Positions 1 to 8,412 are shown, counted from the first letter of the stretch. The stretch: DNA of 64,000 bases from Chloroflexi bacterium bin125 (GCA_002239025.1 MPNM01000002.1:186001-250000), one strand, 5' to 3'. Notes: a model not told the origin generated them from the letters alone. A program made the numbers and translations.

Positions 1-2160
1 GCTCCCAATCTGGCTCAGGGTCAGACGATCGCCTTCGCTCAGGTCGGCGCGCAACTGATTGATCCCGCCAGCCGCCAGCCGCGCAAACTGCGCAAGGGCA
101 AGATTCGTGGCGTGACGTCGCTTGGAATGGTCTGTTCAGAGCGCGAACTGGGACTCTCGGACGAGCACGAGGGCATCCTTGAGCTCTCGACCGACGCCGC
201 GCTGGGTACGCCGTTGTCCGACGTGCTTGGCGACGTGGTGCTCGACATAAAACCGACGCCGAATCGACCGGACCACTTCTCCATCCTCGGCATCGCCAGG
301 GAAGTCGCGGCACTGACAGGAGGCGCGGTGAACGAGCCTCCGGCGTCCTACCCGGAGTCGGACGTTGTTGCAGATGAACGCACGAGTGTGGAGATTGAAG
401 ACGCTGAGGGATGTCCCCGGTACACCGCGATCGTGATCGATGGCGTCACCGTCGGTCCTTCGCCGCAATGGATGCAGGACGCGCTGTCATCGGCGGGAAT
501 GCGCCCAATCAACAACATCGTCGACGTGACCAACTACGTGATGTTGGAGTGGGGCCAGCCGCTGCACGCCTTCGATCACCATATTCTCCGCGAAGGCAGA
601 ATCGTGGTGCGCCGCGCACGCGCCAGCGAACATTTGGAACTGTTGGACGGCTCTGAACTCAAGCTCCAGCCGGATGACCTCGTCATCGCCGATGCCGAGC
701 GCGCAGTCGCGCTTGCAGGCATTATGGGCGGCGCCGAGTCGGAAATCTCAGATTCGACGACCACGATCCTGCTCGAAACTGCGAACTTCCAGGAGGCGTC
801 GATCCGACGCAGCCGCGCGCGTCACACCGAAGGCGGCACCGAAGCCAGTCGGCGCTTTGAGAAATCACTCAATCCCGAGCTGGCTGAGCTTGCGGCCAGG
901 CGCGCAGCAGCGCTGATCATCGAAACCGCCGGCGGGACTGCACTGGCGGGCATCGTTGATACGTATCCGGGACAGGTGCATCCTCCCCAGGTGGTCGTCA
1001 CCCAGCGAAGAATCGAACAGATCCTTGGGGTCCAGCCCAGCGTCGAACGAGTTCGCGGCATTCTCTCCGGTCTGGGCATCTCCAATCGTTGGCTGCCGCC
1101 CGATCGTTACGCGGTGACCTGCCCGCCCTGGCGCTCCGACATCATGGTTCCCGATGACGTCGTGGAGGAGATCGGGCGCATTGAGGGCTACGACAACCTG
1201 CCCTCGGCGCCATTGCCCGGCGCTGTGCCCGATCCTGAGATTGACGCGGAGCGCGACCTCGGCGAGCGGATTCGTGATGTCCTCTCGGGGTTGGGTTTGC
1301 GCGAGATCATCACTTACGTCGCTGTAGGCCAGGACGAGCTCGAGGCAGCCGGCGACGACTCAGCGTCGGTGCAGTTGCAAAATCCCATGAATGCTGCCCG
1401 TGACCGAATGCGGACCAGCCTGCGTCCCTGGGGCATGCAGACGTTCGCGTCCAATCAACGCCAGGCGCGAGGTCCGCTCGGACTCTACGAGGTCGGCAAG
1501 ACCTTCAAGGCGAGACGCGGCCAACAGCCGACCGAGGAGCGCATGTTGCTGGCGTTGATCGGCGGCGAGTCCGAGACGTCTGTTCATGGGGATCACGGAC
1601 GCGTACTGGACTTCTACGACGTCAAGGGCGTCATGGAGCAGTTGGGCGCCGGCCTCGAGGTGGAGTTTGGGTTGACGCCGAATGCTGAAGACGCGGCGCT
1701 CGTCGCCGGCCAATCGGCCAACATCTCGGTTCGCGGACAGCAGGTCGGCGTGTTGGGAAGAGTGTCTGCGCTTCATGCGTCTCGACTTGGCGTCGAGGGT
1801 GATGTCTTCGCTCTTGAGCTGTCGATCACAGCGCTGACGCCATTGCTTCGCGAATCAGCAGACGTAACCTCACCGTCCGTCTACCCGGCCGCCGTTGAAG
1901 ATCTGGCGTTGATCGTTGATGCCTCAACTGTCTCCGGCGACCTGGCGTCGGCGATTGCCGGTAATGGCCTGGTCGAAGCGGTCGAACTGTTCGACATCTA
2001 CACCGGCGATCAGATTCCGGCCGGGTCAAAGTCACTAGCCTTCCGTGTCTACTACCGCTCGCCTGATCGGACCCTGACTGACCGCGATGTCGAGAAGGCG
2101 CGACGCGGCATTGTGCGGCGCCTGGAATCTCAGTTTGGCGCGACACTGCGCGATTCCTGA
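1..2160 (+). CDS. pheT: Phenylalanine--tRNA ligase beta subunit, 5'-truncated by window edge
   Basis: Beta chain of the heterotetrameric cytosolic phenylalanyl-tRNA synthetase; it binds tRNA-Phe and edits mischarged tRNA. The reading frame is open from base 1, so the true start lies upstream. The first visible residues belong to the N-terminal tRNA-binding (EMAP/OB) domain (GKIRGVTSLGMVCSERELGL). The B3/B4 editing domain follows, with residues such as RPINNIVDVTNYVMLEWGQP, then the B5 domain and a C-terminal ferredoxin-like anticodon-binding domain (YPAAVEDLALIVD to the end). pheS should lie just upstream. It ends with TGA and converges on the rplT-infC operon, with one small gene in between. 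Only the extreme N-terminus is missing. Confidence 0.97.
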   Translation, partial: APNLAQGQTIAFAQVGAQLIDPASRQPRKLRKGKIRGVTSLGMVCSERELGLSDEHEGILELSTDAALGTPLSDVLGDVVLDIKPTPNRPDHFSILGIAREVAALTGGAVNEPPASYPESDVVADERTSVEIEDAEGCPRYTAIVIDGVTVGPSPQWMQDALSSAGMRPINNIVDVTNYVMLEWGQPLHAFDHHILREGRIVVRRARASEHLELLDGSELKLQPDDLVIADAERAVALAGIMGGAESEISDSTTTILLETANFQEASIRRSRARHTEGGTEASRRFEKSLNPELAELAARRAAALIIETAGGTALAGIVDTYPGQVHPPQVVVTQRRIEQILGVQPSVERVRGILSGLGISNRWLPPDRYAVTCPPWRSDIMVPDDVVEEIGRIEGYDNLPSAPLPGAVPDPEIDAERDLGERIRDVLSGLGLREIITYVAVGQDELEAAGDDSASVQLQNPMNAARDRMRTSLRPWGMQTFASNQRQARGPLGLYEVGKTFKARRGQQPTEERMLLALIGGESETSVHGDHGRVLDFYDVKGVMEQLGAGLEVEFGLTPNAEDAALVAGQSANISVRGQQVGVLGRVSALHASRLGVEGDVFALELSITALTPLLRESADVTSPSVYPAAVEDLALIVDASTVSGDLASAIAGNGLVEAVELFDIYTGDQIPAGSKSLAFRVYYRSPDRTLTDRDVEKARRGIVRRLESQFGATLRDS

Positions 2161-2200
2161 GATCTTGGCCTATTCAGTTCCAGTAGTTCTGTTGCCTGCT

Positions 2201-2230
2201 TTGCCAACCCCGACGAGACGTTTGTAGTTT
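2201..2230 (+). promoter_or_regulatory. Candidate sigma-70-type promoter of the CIRCE-controlled gene
   Basis: TTGCCA (2201-2206), 18 nt, then TAGTTT (2225-2230). The predicted transcription start falls inside the CIRCE element just downstream, the usual arrangement for HrcA repression. The hexamers match the consensus only partly, so this is a moderate call. Confidence 0.4.
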
Positions 2231-2233
2231 CAT

Positions 2234-2260
2234 TTGGCACTCTCACTCTGAGAGTGCCAA
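2234..2260 (+). promoter_or_regulatory. CIRCE element (HrcA operator)
   Basis: Perfect inverted repeat TTGGCACTC - 9 nt - GAGTGCCAA. The CIRCE consensus is TTAGCACTC-N9-GAGTGCTAA; arm length, spacer length and sequence match except for one symmetric A-to-G/T-to-C change that preserves pairing. The outer bases T2233/A2261 also pair. It lies 39 nt upstream of the ATG at 2300 and downstream of a plausible promoter, where HrcA would block transcription. CIRCE normally controls groESL, dnaK or hrcA operons; here it precedes an unrecognised gene. Confidence 0.88.
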
Positions 2261-2299
2261 ACTTGAGTATGAACACCAAGGACGCGGAAGGAATCGATC

Positions 2300-2815
2300 A
2301 TGACCTACGTGCATCCGAACCTGTCCGAGAACTATGGGAGTGCCTTCGACCTGGGTGATCTCACGCATCGCCTTAACGATGCAGGCGATCACATCCAGCT
2401 GGCCGCCGCGCTGTACGACGCGACCGCGCTGCCTCCGATTGAGCTTCGCCGAGTGATGCGGGCACTGGCCCGACGTGAAGGCGCCGCGACGGTCGAGATG
2501 GCGCATGAGCTGTCGGCGAAGCGATTGCGAGCGCTCCTGCAACTGGATGTTGAAGAGGCGCGGATCGCCGCCCGCGCCTTCGTCGATGCCCACATCGACC
2601 TGCCGGCGGAGTGGCGCGAGCGCAATCGTGAGATTGAGTTCGACGTGATCAAGAACGCGCTGCACATGCGAGAGTTCTCGGCACTGACCGAGATTGTGCC
2701 CTGGCTGCGCGACCACGACGCGTCGGACTGGTTGCTGGAGCACCTGCCCGAGGGTGACGACGCAGAGCTCGCCGCCGAGGCCAGTGGGACCCCAGCACTG
2801 GCGTCAGGTTCCTAG
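2300..2815 (+). CDS. Unknown 171-aa helical protein under CIRCE control
   Basis: I do not recognise this family. The protein is 171 aa, acidic, predicted mostly helical, without Cys, signal peptide or membrane segment. An Ala/Ser/Gly-rich tail (about residues 150-171) looks disordered. The start is well supported: GGAAGGA at 2286-2292, 7 nt before the ATG. The gene stands alone between pheT (same strand, 139 bp upstream) and a strong hairpin that ends its unit. The perfect CIRCE upstream implies repression by HrcA and induction by heat or unfolded-protein stress, so a role in proteostasis is a reasonable inference. Nothing in the protein itself proves it, and no Hsp20, GroES, GrpE or J-domain motif is visible. 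Confidence 0.8.
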   Translation: MTYVHPNLSENYGSAFDLGDLTHRLNDAGDHIQLAAALYDATALPPIELRRVMRALARREGAATVEMAHELSAKRLRALLQLDVEEARIAARAFVDAHIDLPAEWRERNREIEFDVIKNALHMREFSALTEIVPWLRDHDASDWLLEHLPEGDDAELAAEASGTPALASGS

Positions 2816-2838
2816 CTCTCTCAACTCAGACACACAAC

Positions 2839-2881
2839 AAGACGCCCGGCTCGCTCCGTGTTGAGCGACGCCGGGCGTCTT
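2839..2881. terminator. Bidirectional terminator hairpin between convergent units
   Basis: AAGACGCCCGGC pairs with GCCGGGCGTCTT, and the stem continues (with one bulged base) through TCGCTC/GAGCGA, closing on a short loop. It is GC-rich, without a long T-run on either side, and sits between the stop at 2815 (+) and the rplT stop at 2903 (-). It can terminate both. Confidence 0.75.
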
Positions 2882-2902
2882 GGTGTCAGTCTGTTGTGGG
2901 AA

Positions 2903-3253
2903 TCAGGCTGGGTTTGCCTCTTCGACAACCGCAGTGAAGCCGGCAGGGTCGTGCAGTGCCATTTCGGCGAGGACTTTGCGGTCGATCTCAATCTCAGCCA
3001 GCTTCAACGCGTGCATCAGCCGGCTGTAGGTCGTGCCGTTCAGCCGCGCCGCTGCATTGATCCGTTGGATCCAGAGACGACGCATGTCGCCCTTGCGCTC
3101 GCGCCGGTGCGCGTAGGCGTATGAGAGTGCATGCAGACGCGACTCCGAGGCCCGGCGGTACAGGCGATTGCGTACACCGTGATGCCCCTTGGTCTGCTTA
3201 AGGACTTTCTTGTGTCGGCGTCGCTCGCGCGGGCCGCCCTTTACTCGTGGCAT
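2903..3253 (-). CDS. rplT: 50S ribosomal protein L20
   Basis: Primary 23S rRNA-binding protein of the large subunit, needed early in 50S assembly. It is 116 aa, the usual length, very basic, with the family hallmarks PRVKGGPRERRRHKKVLKQT at the N-terminus and RRLWIQRINAAARLNG in the middle. It is the last gene of the infC-rpmI-rplT block, 26 nt after rpmI. In many bacteria L20 represses this operon by binding the leader mRNA; I do not see a clear L20-binding pseudoknot here. Confidence 0.97.
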   Translation of the reverse strand: MPRVKGGPRERRRHKKVLKQTKGHHGVRNRLYRRASESRLHALSYAYAHRRERKGDMRRLWIQRINAAARLNGTTYSRLMHALKLAEIEIDRKVLAEMALHDPAGFTAVVEEANPA

Positions 3254-3279
3254 AGCTCTGTGTCCTGTTCAGATCCTGC

Positions 3280-3486
3280 TTAGGGAGAGCCGTACGGCAG
3301 CAGTCGCTTGACTCGCTTCTGGTCGCCCAAGCGCTTGACTTCGTGCATGCGGCCCTGGGCGCGCAGAGTGCGCTTGTGCTTCTTTTGCTTGTTGTGGCCG
3401 CGGTAGCCCTTCATTCGCATCACTTTGCCATTGCGAGTGATCCGAAATCGCTTCGCCGCGCCCTTGTGGGTCTTCATTTTCGGCAT
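3280..3486 (-). CDS. rpmI: 50S ribosomal protein L35
   Basis: Small basic large-subunit protein, 68 aa, beginning MPKMKTHKGAAKRFRITRNG, which is diagnostic for L35. GGAG lies 9-10 nt before the ATG. It is preceded by a 147-nt spacer after infC (3487-3633). That spacer contains a short CCGAC/GTCGG hairpin and no convincing separate promoter, so co-transcription with infC is likely. Longer overlapping frames here are shadows. Confidence 0.96.
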   Translation of the reverse strand: MPKMKTHKGAAKRFRITRNGKVMRMKGYRGHNKQKKHKRTLRAQGRMHEVKRLGDQKRVKRLLPYGSP

Positions 3487-3633
3487 TGTTGACTGTCTCC
3501 AACACAGCCGCGCATCAGCGACGACACACTGGCGCGTCCCCTCAGCTTAGGAGGAAATCGGGCACAGTCCAATCAGAATCGACACAGGCGAGGAGCGGCC
3601 GACTTGTCGGTCCGTGCACGCAGAATCAGCGCA

Positions 3634-4242
3634 CTAGCCGGCGGCCTCCGAAGCCTCGTTCGTTGCCTCGGCCGCCTTCGCGTCCGCCATTGCCTTGGCC
3701 TTGGCTTTGTCCTCGGCAACGATGATCGACATAAACCGGCCTTCGGTCGAGATCGGCTTCTCGATCACCGTGGGCACCTCGTTCTGATCGAGCGTCTCGA
3801 GCATTTCGTAGATGCGTTCCTGACCGATGTCGCGATGGGTGATTTCTCGACCCCGGAACATGATCGAGATCTTGACCTTGTCCCCGTTGCGCAGCAGCCG
3901 GGCCGCAGTGCGACCCTTGGCTTCCATGTCGTGTTTGCCAATGTTCGGTCGCATCTTGATCTGATGCAGGGAGGCGCCCTTCTGACGGCGCCGGCCTTCA
4001 CGCTCCCGCTTGGACTGCTCGTACTTGAAGCGTCCGTAGTCCATCATCTTGGCGACGGGCGGTCGCGCGTTGGGTGCGACCTCAACGAGGTCCAACCCTT
4101 GCGCCCGCGCAAGATCCAACGCCTGGATGGTGGGCATGACGCCAAGCTGTTCGCCCTCAGAACCGATTACCCGGACTTCCCGGATGCGAATCGCCTCGTT
4201 GACGCGCTGTTCTTTGTGTTCTCGTTGATCCTTGACGGCCAG
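3634..4242 (-). CDS. infC: Translation initiation factor IF-3, probable non-AUG start
   Basis: Binds the 30S subunit, prevents premature 50S joining and proofreads start-codon/initiator-tRNA pairing. Visible are the N-domain (RVNEAIRIREVRVIGSEGEQ, PPVAKMMDYGRFKYEQSK) and the C-domain (EITHRDIGQERI, EKPISTEGRFMSIIVA), then an Ala/Lys/Glu tail longer than usual. No ATG lies near the conserved N-terminus. The longest frame would begin at a TTG (4332-4330) that forms the 5' end of a predicted -35 box, so it cannot be translated from that promoter. AAAGGAG (4256-4250) is 7 nt before an in-frame CTG (4242-4240); an ATT (4248) is only 1 nt from it. I place the start at the CTG, giving 202 aa. infC is known to use rare starts for autoregulation. 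Confidence 0.9.
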   Translation of the reverse strand: MAVKDQREHKEQRVNEAIRIREVRVIGSEGEQLGVMPTIQALDLARAQGLDLVEVAPNARPPVAKMMDYGRFKYEQSKREREGRRRQKGASLHQIKMRPNIGKHDMEAKGRTAARLLRNGDKVKISIMFRGREITHRDIGQERIYEMLETLDQNEVPTVIEKPISTEGRFMSIIVAEDKAKAKAMADAKAAEATNEASEAAG

Positions 4243-4303
4243 AAGAATGCTCCTTTGCTGCGAGCCGGTGTCTACGCGAGTGCGTGTGGCTCTACTGACG
4301 CCG

Positions 4304-4332
4304 ATGGTAGGCGCGCACACACGCGGTTTCAA
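4304..4332 (-). promoter_or_regulatory. Candidate internal promoter for infC-rpmI-rplT
   Basis: On the minus strand TTGAAA (4332-4327), 17 nt, TACCAT (4309-4304). The predicted transcript would start near 4297, leaving about a 55-nt leader before the Shine-Dalgarno sequence at 4256-4250. It lies between the accB stop (4360) and infC, so the ribosomal genes can be expressed independently of thrS-accCB. Confidence 0.5.
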
Positions 4333-4359
4333 ACTTTTGCTGGGAGATTGCGGAAATCG

Positions 4360-4875
4360 CTATCCCGATTCAGTGTCGATCACGAGCATCAGATCGCCCT
4401 GATCGACGGAATCGCCTGCTCCAACAGCCACTTCGATGATCTGCCCGCTCGCCGGTGAGCGGATTTCGTTGTTCATTTTCATCGCAACAATGACCAGCAG
4501 AGGATCGCCTTCTTGAACCTGGTCACCCGAGCCGACGAGGACCTCTGTGACCTGTCCGGTCATTGGCGCGGTCATCCGCAGTTCGCCCTCGATCGCGGGA
4601 CCACTCTGGGTCAGCGCGCCGGCGCTGCGTTCGATCTCTGCGACGTACCGGTCCGGACCAATGAATAGGTCGAGGCTCATCCCCTCGCGTCTGATGGCTA
4701 ACGGCGTGCTTTCGCCGTCGATCCAAAGTCGGAACAGCGTGTTGTCGTCGAGCGACTCGAGCTCGAGCGAATACGTCTTGCCGCCGAACTCGGCCACGTA
4801 GCGGCCATCGCCGTTGTCGTCGATCGACACTTCCTCGAGCTGGTTGTGGACGATTAGCCGGTAGTTCTTCGCCAT
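4360..4875 (-). CDS. accB: Biotin carboxyl carrier protein of an acyl-CoA carboxylase
   Basis: Carries the biotin that shuttles carboxylate between biotin carboxylase and a carboxyltransferase. The 171-aa protein has an N-terminal beta-rich region of about 90 residues, like the linker of acyl-CoA carboxylase alpha chains. A C-terminal biotinyl domain follows, with the modification site VAMKMNNE (Lys in AMKM; the usual residue before AMKM is Glu, here Val) and a second half-motif GDSVDQGDLMLVID. The start is chosen at the ATG at 4875, with GGAG about 6 nt upstream; an upstream in-frame start at 4920 has no support. It overlaps the end of accC by 22 nt, so the two are translationally coupled. 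No carboxyltransferase gene is in the window. Confidence 0.9.
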   Translation of the reverse strand: MAKNYRLIVHNQLEEVSIDDNGDGRYVAEFGGKTYSLELESLDDNTLFRLWIDGESTPLAIRREGMSLDLFIGPDRYVAEIERSAGALTQSGPAIEGELRMTAPMTGQVTEVLVGSGDQVQEGDPLLVIVAMKMNNEIRSPASGQIIEVAVGAGDSVDQGDLMLVIDTESG

Positions 4876-6416
4876 CCCTGCTCCACTGGATATCGACGGC
4901 CCCGTGCAGAGGACGCCCAATGCCGACGCCTGGGTTGCGGTCCGCTGCGTTCCGGATCGGCCCGCTCGCCAAGCGTGTGAAAAAACATGGCGGCAGCGAG
5001 CGTTGCCTCGGCGCTGTGCTCGGGTCGTTCAGTTTTGTCGAGAATCTCATTCTCCTCGACATACAGCGTGTGAATCGCGCCCTCGCGAAAATTTTCGTCA
5101 TCCATGAGTGCCTGGTGGAAGGGAATCGACGTGCTGACGCCGATCACGAGATACTCGCCCAATGCCCGTTTCATGCGTCGGATGCACTGTTCGCGGGTCT
5201 CGCCCCAGGTGATGAGTTTGCTGATCAGTGAGTCGTAATGCGGGCTCACGCCGACACCGCGAGCAAGCATCGAGTCCAGCCGTACCCCAGGACCATCGGC
5301 CTCGCGATACCAGGCAATGGGTCCGACCGAGGGCGTGAAGTCGTGGTACGGGTCTTCGGCCGTAATCCGGCACTCCATCGCCCAGCCGCGAATCGGACGC
5401 TCCGCCGCGGTGTAGCCCAAGGGCAAGCCACCGGCGATCCTGAGCTGATCCTGCACGAGATCGACGCCGCGGACGAGTTCTGTCACGGGATGTTCGACCT
5501 GGAGCCGCGTATTCATTTCGAGAAATGCGAAGTTCTGTCCGTCGGGCGCGTTCGGATCGTCCCAGACCAGGAACTCGACCGTGCCTGTCGAGGTGTAGTC
5601 GCAAGCTCGGGCGGCGTTGGTCGCTGCTTCTTCCATGCGCGCGCGAAGCTGAGGAGACATGCCCGGCGCCGGCGATTCCTCAACCAGCTTCTGTCGCCGG
5701 CGCTGCGCCGAGCAGTCACGCTCACCCAGGCAAACGACATTTCCAAGAGCGTCGGCGACGACCTGAATCTCAATGTGTCGCGCCGGACGCAATAGCTTCT
5801 CGACGAACACGGAGCCGTCGCCGAACGCCGTGATTGCTTCTTCCTGCGCCTGCTGGACCGCCCGTTCAATCTCGCTGGCCTGTTCAACGACACGAATTCC
5901 CCGGCCTCCACCACCGGCCGCGGCCTTGATCACGACTGGGTAACCAATCTCATCAGCCGTTTGTTGCGCTTCGACTGGATCGGTGAGTGGATCAATCGCG
6001 CCTGGGATAATCGGCACGCCTGCTTGCTTCATCGTGCGGCGTGACTCGATCTTGTCACCCATCAGCTCAATCGCTTCAGGCGAAGGACCGACGAAGATGA
6101 TGCCGCGTTCTCGGCAGGCTCGGGCGAAGCTCGCATTTTCGGACAGGAAGCCGTAGCCGGGATGGATGGCGTCAGCGCCCGTGCTCTCGGCTGCTGCCAG
6201 GACGGCGTCAGCCGAGAGGTAACTGTCGGCAGGCGCCGGGCCACCGATTCGGACGGCTTCATCGGCCATCCTCACGTGTCGAGCGCTGCGATCGGCGTCC
6301 GAAAACACCGCAACAGTTTTGATGCCCAGATCGCGCGCGCCGCGAATCACGCGTACGGCAATCTCGCCTCGATTGGCGATCAGGAGAGTGTCGAATGGAC
6401 GCTGGGGGTCAGTCAT
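4854..6416 (-). CDS. accC: Biotin carboxylase (acetyl/propionyl-CoA carboxylase alpha type)
   Basis: ATP-dependent carboxylation of protein-bound biotin. At 520 aa it is longer than E. coli AccC (about 450) because of a Pro/Arg-rich tail. Domains in order: N-terminal Rossmann-like (FDTLLIANRGEIAVRVIRGA), ATP-grasp with glycine loop KAAAGGGGRGIRVV, catalytic segment EMNTRLQVEHPVTE, and the C-terminal carboxylase domain (VRLDSMLARGVGVSPHYDSL). It lies between thrS and accB, both on the same strand. The 127-nt gap to thrS has no obvious terminator, so one long transcript is possible. Confidence 0.95.
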   Translation of the reverse strand: MTDPQRPFDTLLIANRGEIAVRVIRGARDLGIKTVAVFSDADRSARHVRMADEAVRIGGPAPADSYLSADAVLAAAESTGADAIHPGYGFLSENASFARACRERGIIFVGPSPEAIELMGDKIESRRTMKQAGVPIIPGAIDPLTDPVEAQQTADEIGYPVVIKAAAGGGGRGIRVVEQASEIERAVQQAQEEAITAFGDGSVFVEKLLRPARHIEIQVVADALGNVVCLGERDCSAQRRRQKLVEESPAPGMSPQLRARMEEAATNAARACDYTSTGTVEFLVWDDPNAPDGQNFAFLEMNTRLQVEHPVTELVRGVDLVQDQLRIAGGLPLGYTAAERPIRGWAMECRITAEDPYHDFTPSVGPIAWYREADGPGVRLDSMLARGVGVSPHYDSLISKLITWGETREQCIRRMKRALGEYLVIGVSTSIPFHQALMDDENFREGAIHTLYVEENEILDKTERPEHSAEATLAAAMFFHTLGERADPERSGPQPRRRHWASSARGRRYPVEQGWRRTTG

Positions 6417-6543
6417 CCGCCACTTTCGTTGTGTTGGAGTTCGGCAAATGAACTTGTTTGGTTGTCTCGACCACCGTTCGTTCGGCGGCCGTATGAATCA
6501 TACCTGCCAAGATGTCTGGAGAGTATCGAATCAGGCACGCGGC

Positions 6544-8412
6544 TCAAGCGGGCTGAATGGCACGTGAGCGCTTCAGCTCGGTCAGCATCTCTCGAATCTC
6601 ATCGAGCGGCATTGCCCCGAGGTCCTCGCCATTGCGGACCCTGACCGCGGCTGCGCCGGCTTCGACTTCCCGGTCGCCGATAACGAGGAGGTAGGGAATC
6701 TTGCGTCGCTGCCCATTGCGAATCTTCGCTTGCATCCGCTCATTACCGTCGTCGACATCGACGCGCAGCCCTGCCGCTCGCAGGTCAGCGGCAATCTCAT
6801 GCGCCCAGTCCAGATGGCGGTCTGCGATAGGAACGCAGCGTGCCTGGATCGGCGCCAGCCATAGGGGGAAGGCGCCGGCGTAGTGTTCAATCAGGATGCC
6901 GAGGAACCGTTCGAACGAGCCGTGAATGGCTCGGTGAATGACCACTGGCGTGCGTCGCTCGCCGTCGTCGGCGACGTACACGCAGCCCAGGCGGGCGGGC
7001 TGGATCAGATCTAGTTGGATGGTCGAGAGCTGCCATTCACGCCCCATCGCATCCGAGACGAACAGGTCTGCCTTCGGTCCGTAGAAGGCGGCTTCGCCTT
7101 CCTGCTCGACATAATCAATGCCGGCGTCGTCGAGCGCGTTACGCAGCGCCGAGACCGCCGTTGACCAGGCCTCCGGATTGTCGACGTACTTGCCGCCTTC
7201 ACCGGGCAGCGACAGGTCGTATCGGAAGTTAGGCATGCCGTAGGTCTGGAACAGCGTCTGCACCAGCTCCAGCACATTCGACACTTCCTCGGAGATTTGT
7301 TCGGGAGTGATGAAGATGTGGCAGTCGTCCTGGGTCAGGGATCGCACTCGGGTGAGGCCCGAAAGCTGCCCCGATTTCTCGTATCGGTAGAGCGTTGTGT
7401 ATTCGGCGTAACGCAACGGCAACTCGCGGTACGAATGGAGCGAGTTGTTGTACAGCGTCATGTGGACTGGGCAGTTCATCGGCTTGAGGAAATAGGCCTC
7501 GCTGTCGTTCTCGTCAGCCGAGTCGCTGTGTTCGTGTCCAGATTCCCGCCCAGATTCCCGCATGGCCGGAAACATGACATCGCCGTAGTTGTCGAGGTGA
7601 CCCGACCGGCGAAAGAGTTCGCCGCGGGCGACATGGCCGGTCCAGACCTCGCTGTATCCACGAGCGTCCTGCAACTCGCGAATCAGGCGTTCCATTTCCT
7701 GGCGGATGACCGCGCCGTCCGGCAACAAGAGGGGGACCCCGGCGCCAACCAGTTCAGAGAATGTGAACAGCTCGAGGTCGCGTCCTAAACGCCGATGATC
7801 GCGACGCTGAGCCTCTTCGATCCGGGCAAAGTGCGCGTCCAACTCTTCGCGAGTGGCGAACAGCGCGCCATAGACACGCTGAAGCTGCGGCCGATTCTCG
7901 TTGCCGCGCCAATAGGCGCCCGCAACGTTGGTCAGGCGGAACGGCCCAATCTGTTTGGTCGACTCGACATGACCACCGCGGCAGAGATCAGTGAACTCCG
8001 CGTGGGTGCAAATGCCCAGAGTGTCCGAATCGCCCGAAAACTGGTCGATCAACTCCTGTTTGAAGGGTTGGTCGGCAAACCGTTCTCGCGCTTCGTCGAC
8101 AGGAATCTCATCCCAGATGAAGCGGTGATTACGGCGCATTTCCTTGCGCATCCGCTTCTGGATGTCTGACAGGTCTTCAGGCGTCAAGGGCCTGGGCAGG
8201 TCGAAGTCGTAGTAGAAGCCGGTGTCAATCGGCGGGCCGATGGCGATCTTGCCTTCGGGGAACATCTGCAGCACGACCTGGGCCAAGACGTGCGCCGCTG
8301 AGTGGCGCATCCGTCGCAGCCATTCCGCTTCATCGACCTCGTCACGCGAGGCGACGCCGGCGGCGTCCCCATCATCGGTCGCAACTCCGGCGTCGTACGG
8401 GTCGTCCGCCAT
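6544..8412 (-). CDS. thrS: Threonine--tRNA ligase lacking the N-terminal TGS domain
   Basis: Charges tRNA-Thr and hydrolyses Ser-tRNA-Thr. The editing domain is intact: HSAAH (His-x3-His) near residue 37 and CRGGH. The class II catalytic core follows with the zinc-site Cys in MNCPVHM, motif 2 (YRYEKSGQLSGLTRVRSLTQ), HRAIHGSFERFLGILIEHYA, and an HGTP anticodon-binding domain at the end. In E. coli ThrRS the first editing His is residue 73, after a TGS domain; here only about 35 acidic residues precede it, so TGS is absent. An acidic Ser/Glu/His insertion precedes YFLKPMNCPVH. tRNA-Val lies 71 nt upstream on the same strand. No T-box leader is visible in that gap. Confidence 0.95.
   Translation of the reverse strand: MADDPYDAGVATDDGDAAGVASRDEVDEAEWLRRMRHSAAHVLAQVVLQMFPEGKIAIGPPIDTGFYYDFDLPRPLTPEDLSDIQKRMRKEMRRNHRFIWDEIPVDEARERFADQPFKQELIDQFSGDSDTLGICTHAEFTDLCRGGHVESTKQIGPFRLTNVAGAYWRGNENRPQLQRVYGALFATREELDAHFARIEEAQRRDHRRLGRDLELFTFSELVGAGVPLLLPDGAVIRQEMERLIRELQDARGYSEVWTGHVARGELFRRSGHLDNYGDVMFPAMRESGRESGHEHSDSADENDSEAYFLKPMNCPVHMTLYNNSLHSYRELPLRYAEYTTLYRYEKSGQLSGLTRVRSLTQDDCHIFITPEQISEEVSNVLELVQTLFQTYGMPNFRYDLSLPGEGGKYVDNPEAWSTAVSALRNALDDAGIDYVEQEGEAAFYGPKADLFVSDAMGREWQLSTIQLDLIQPARLGCVYVADDGERRTPVVIHRAIHGSFERFLGILIEHYAGAFPLWLAPIQARCVPIADRHLDWAHEIAADLRAAGLRVDVDDGNERMQAKIRNGQRRKIPYLLVIGDREVEAGAAAVRVRNGEDLGAMPLDEIREMLTELKRSRAIQPA

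Noticed and set aside
3269-3505. 78-codon frame overlapping rpmI
   Set aside because: Different frame from the unmistakable L35 sequence; no homology.
3604-4458. 284-codon plus-strand frame opposite infC
   Set aside because: Antisense shadow of infC and the accB end in high-GC DNA; the minus strand carries the conserved proteins.
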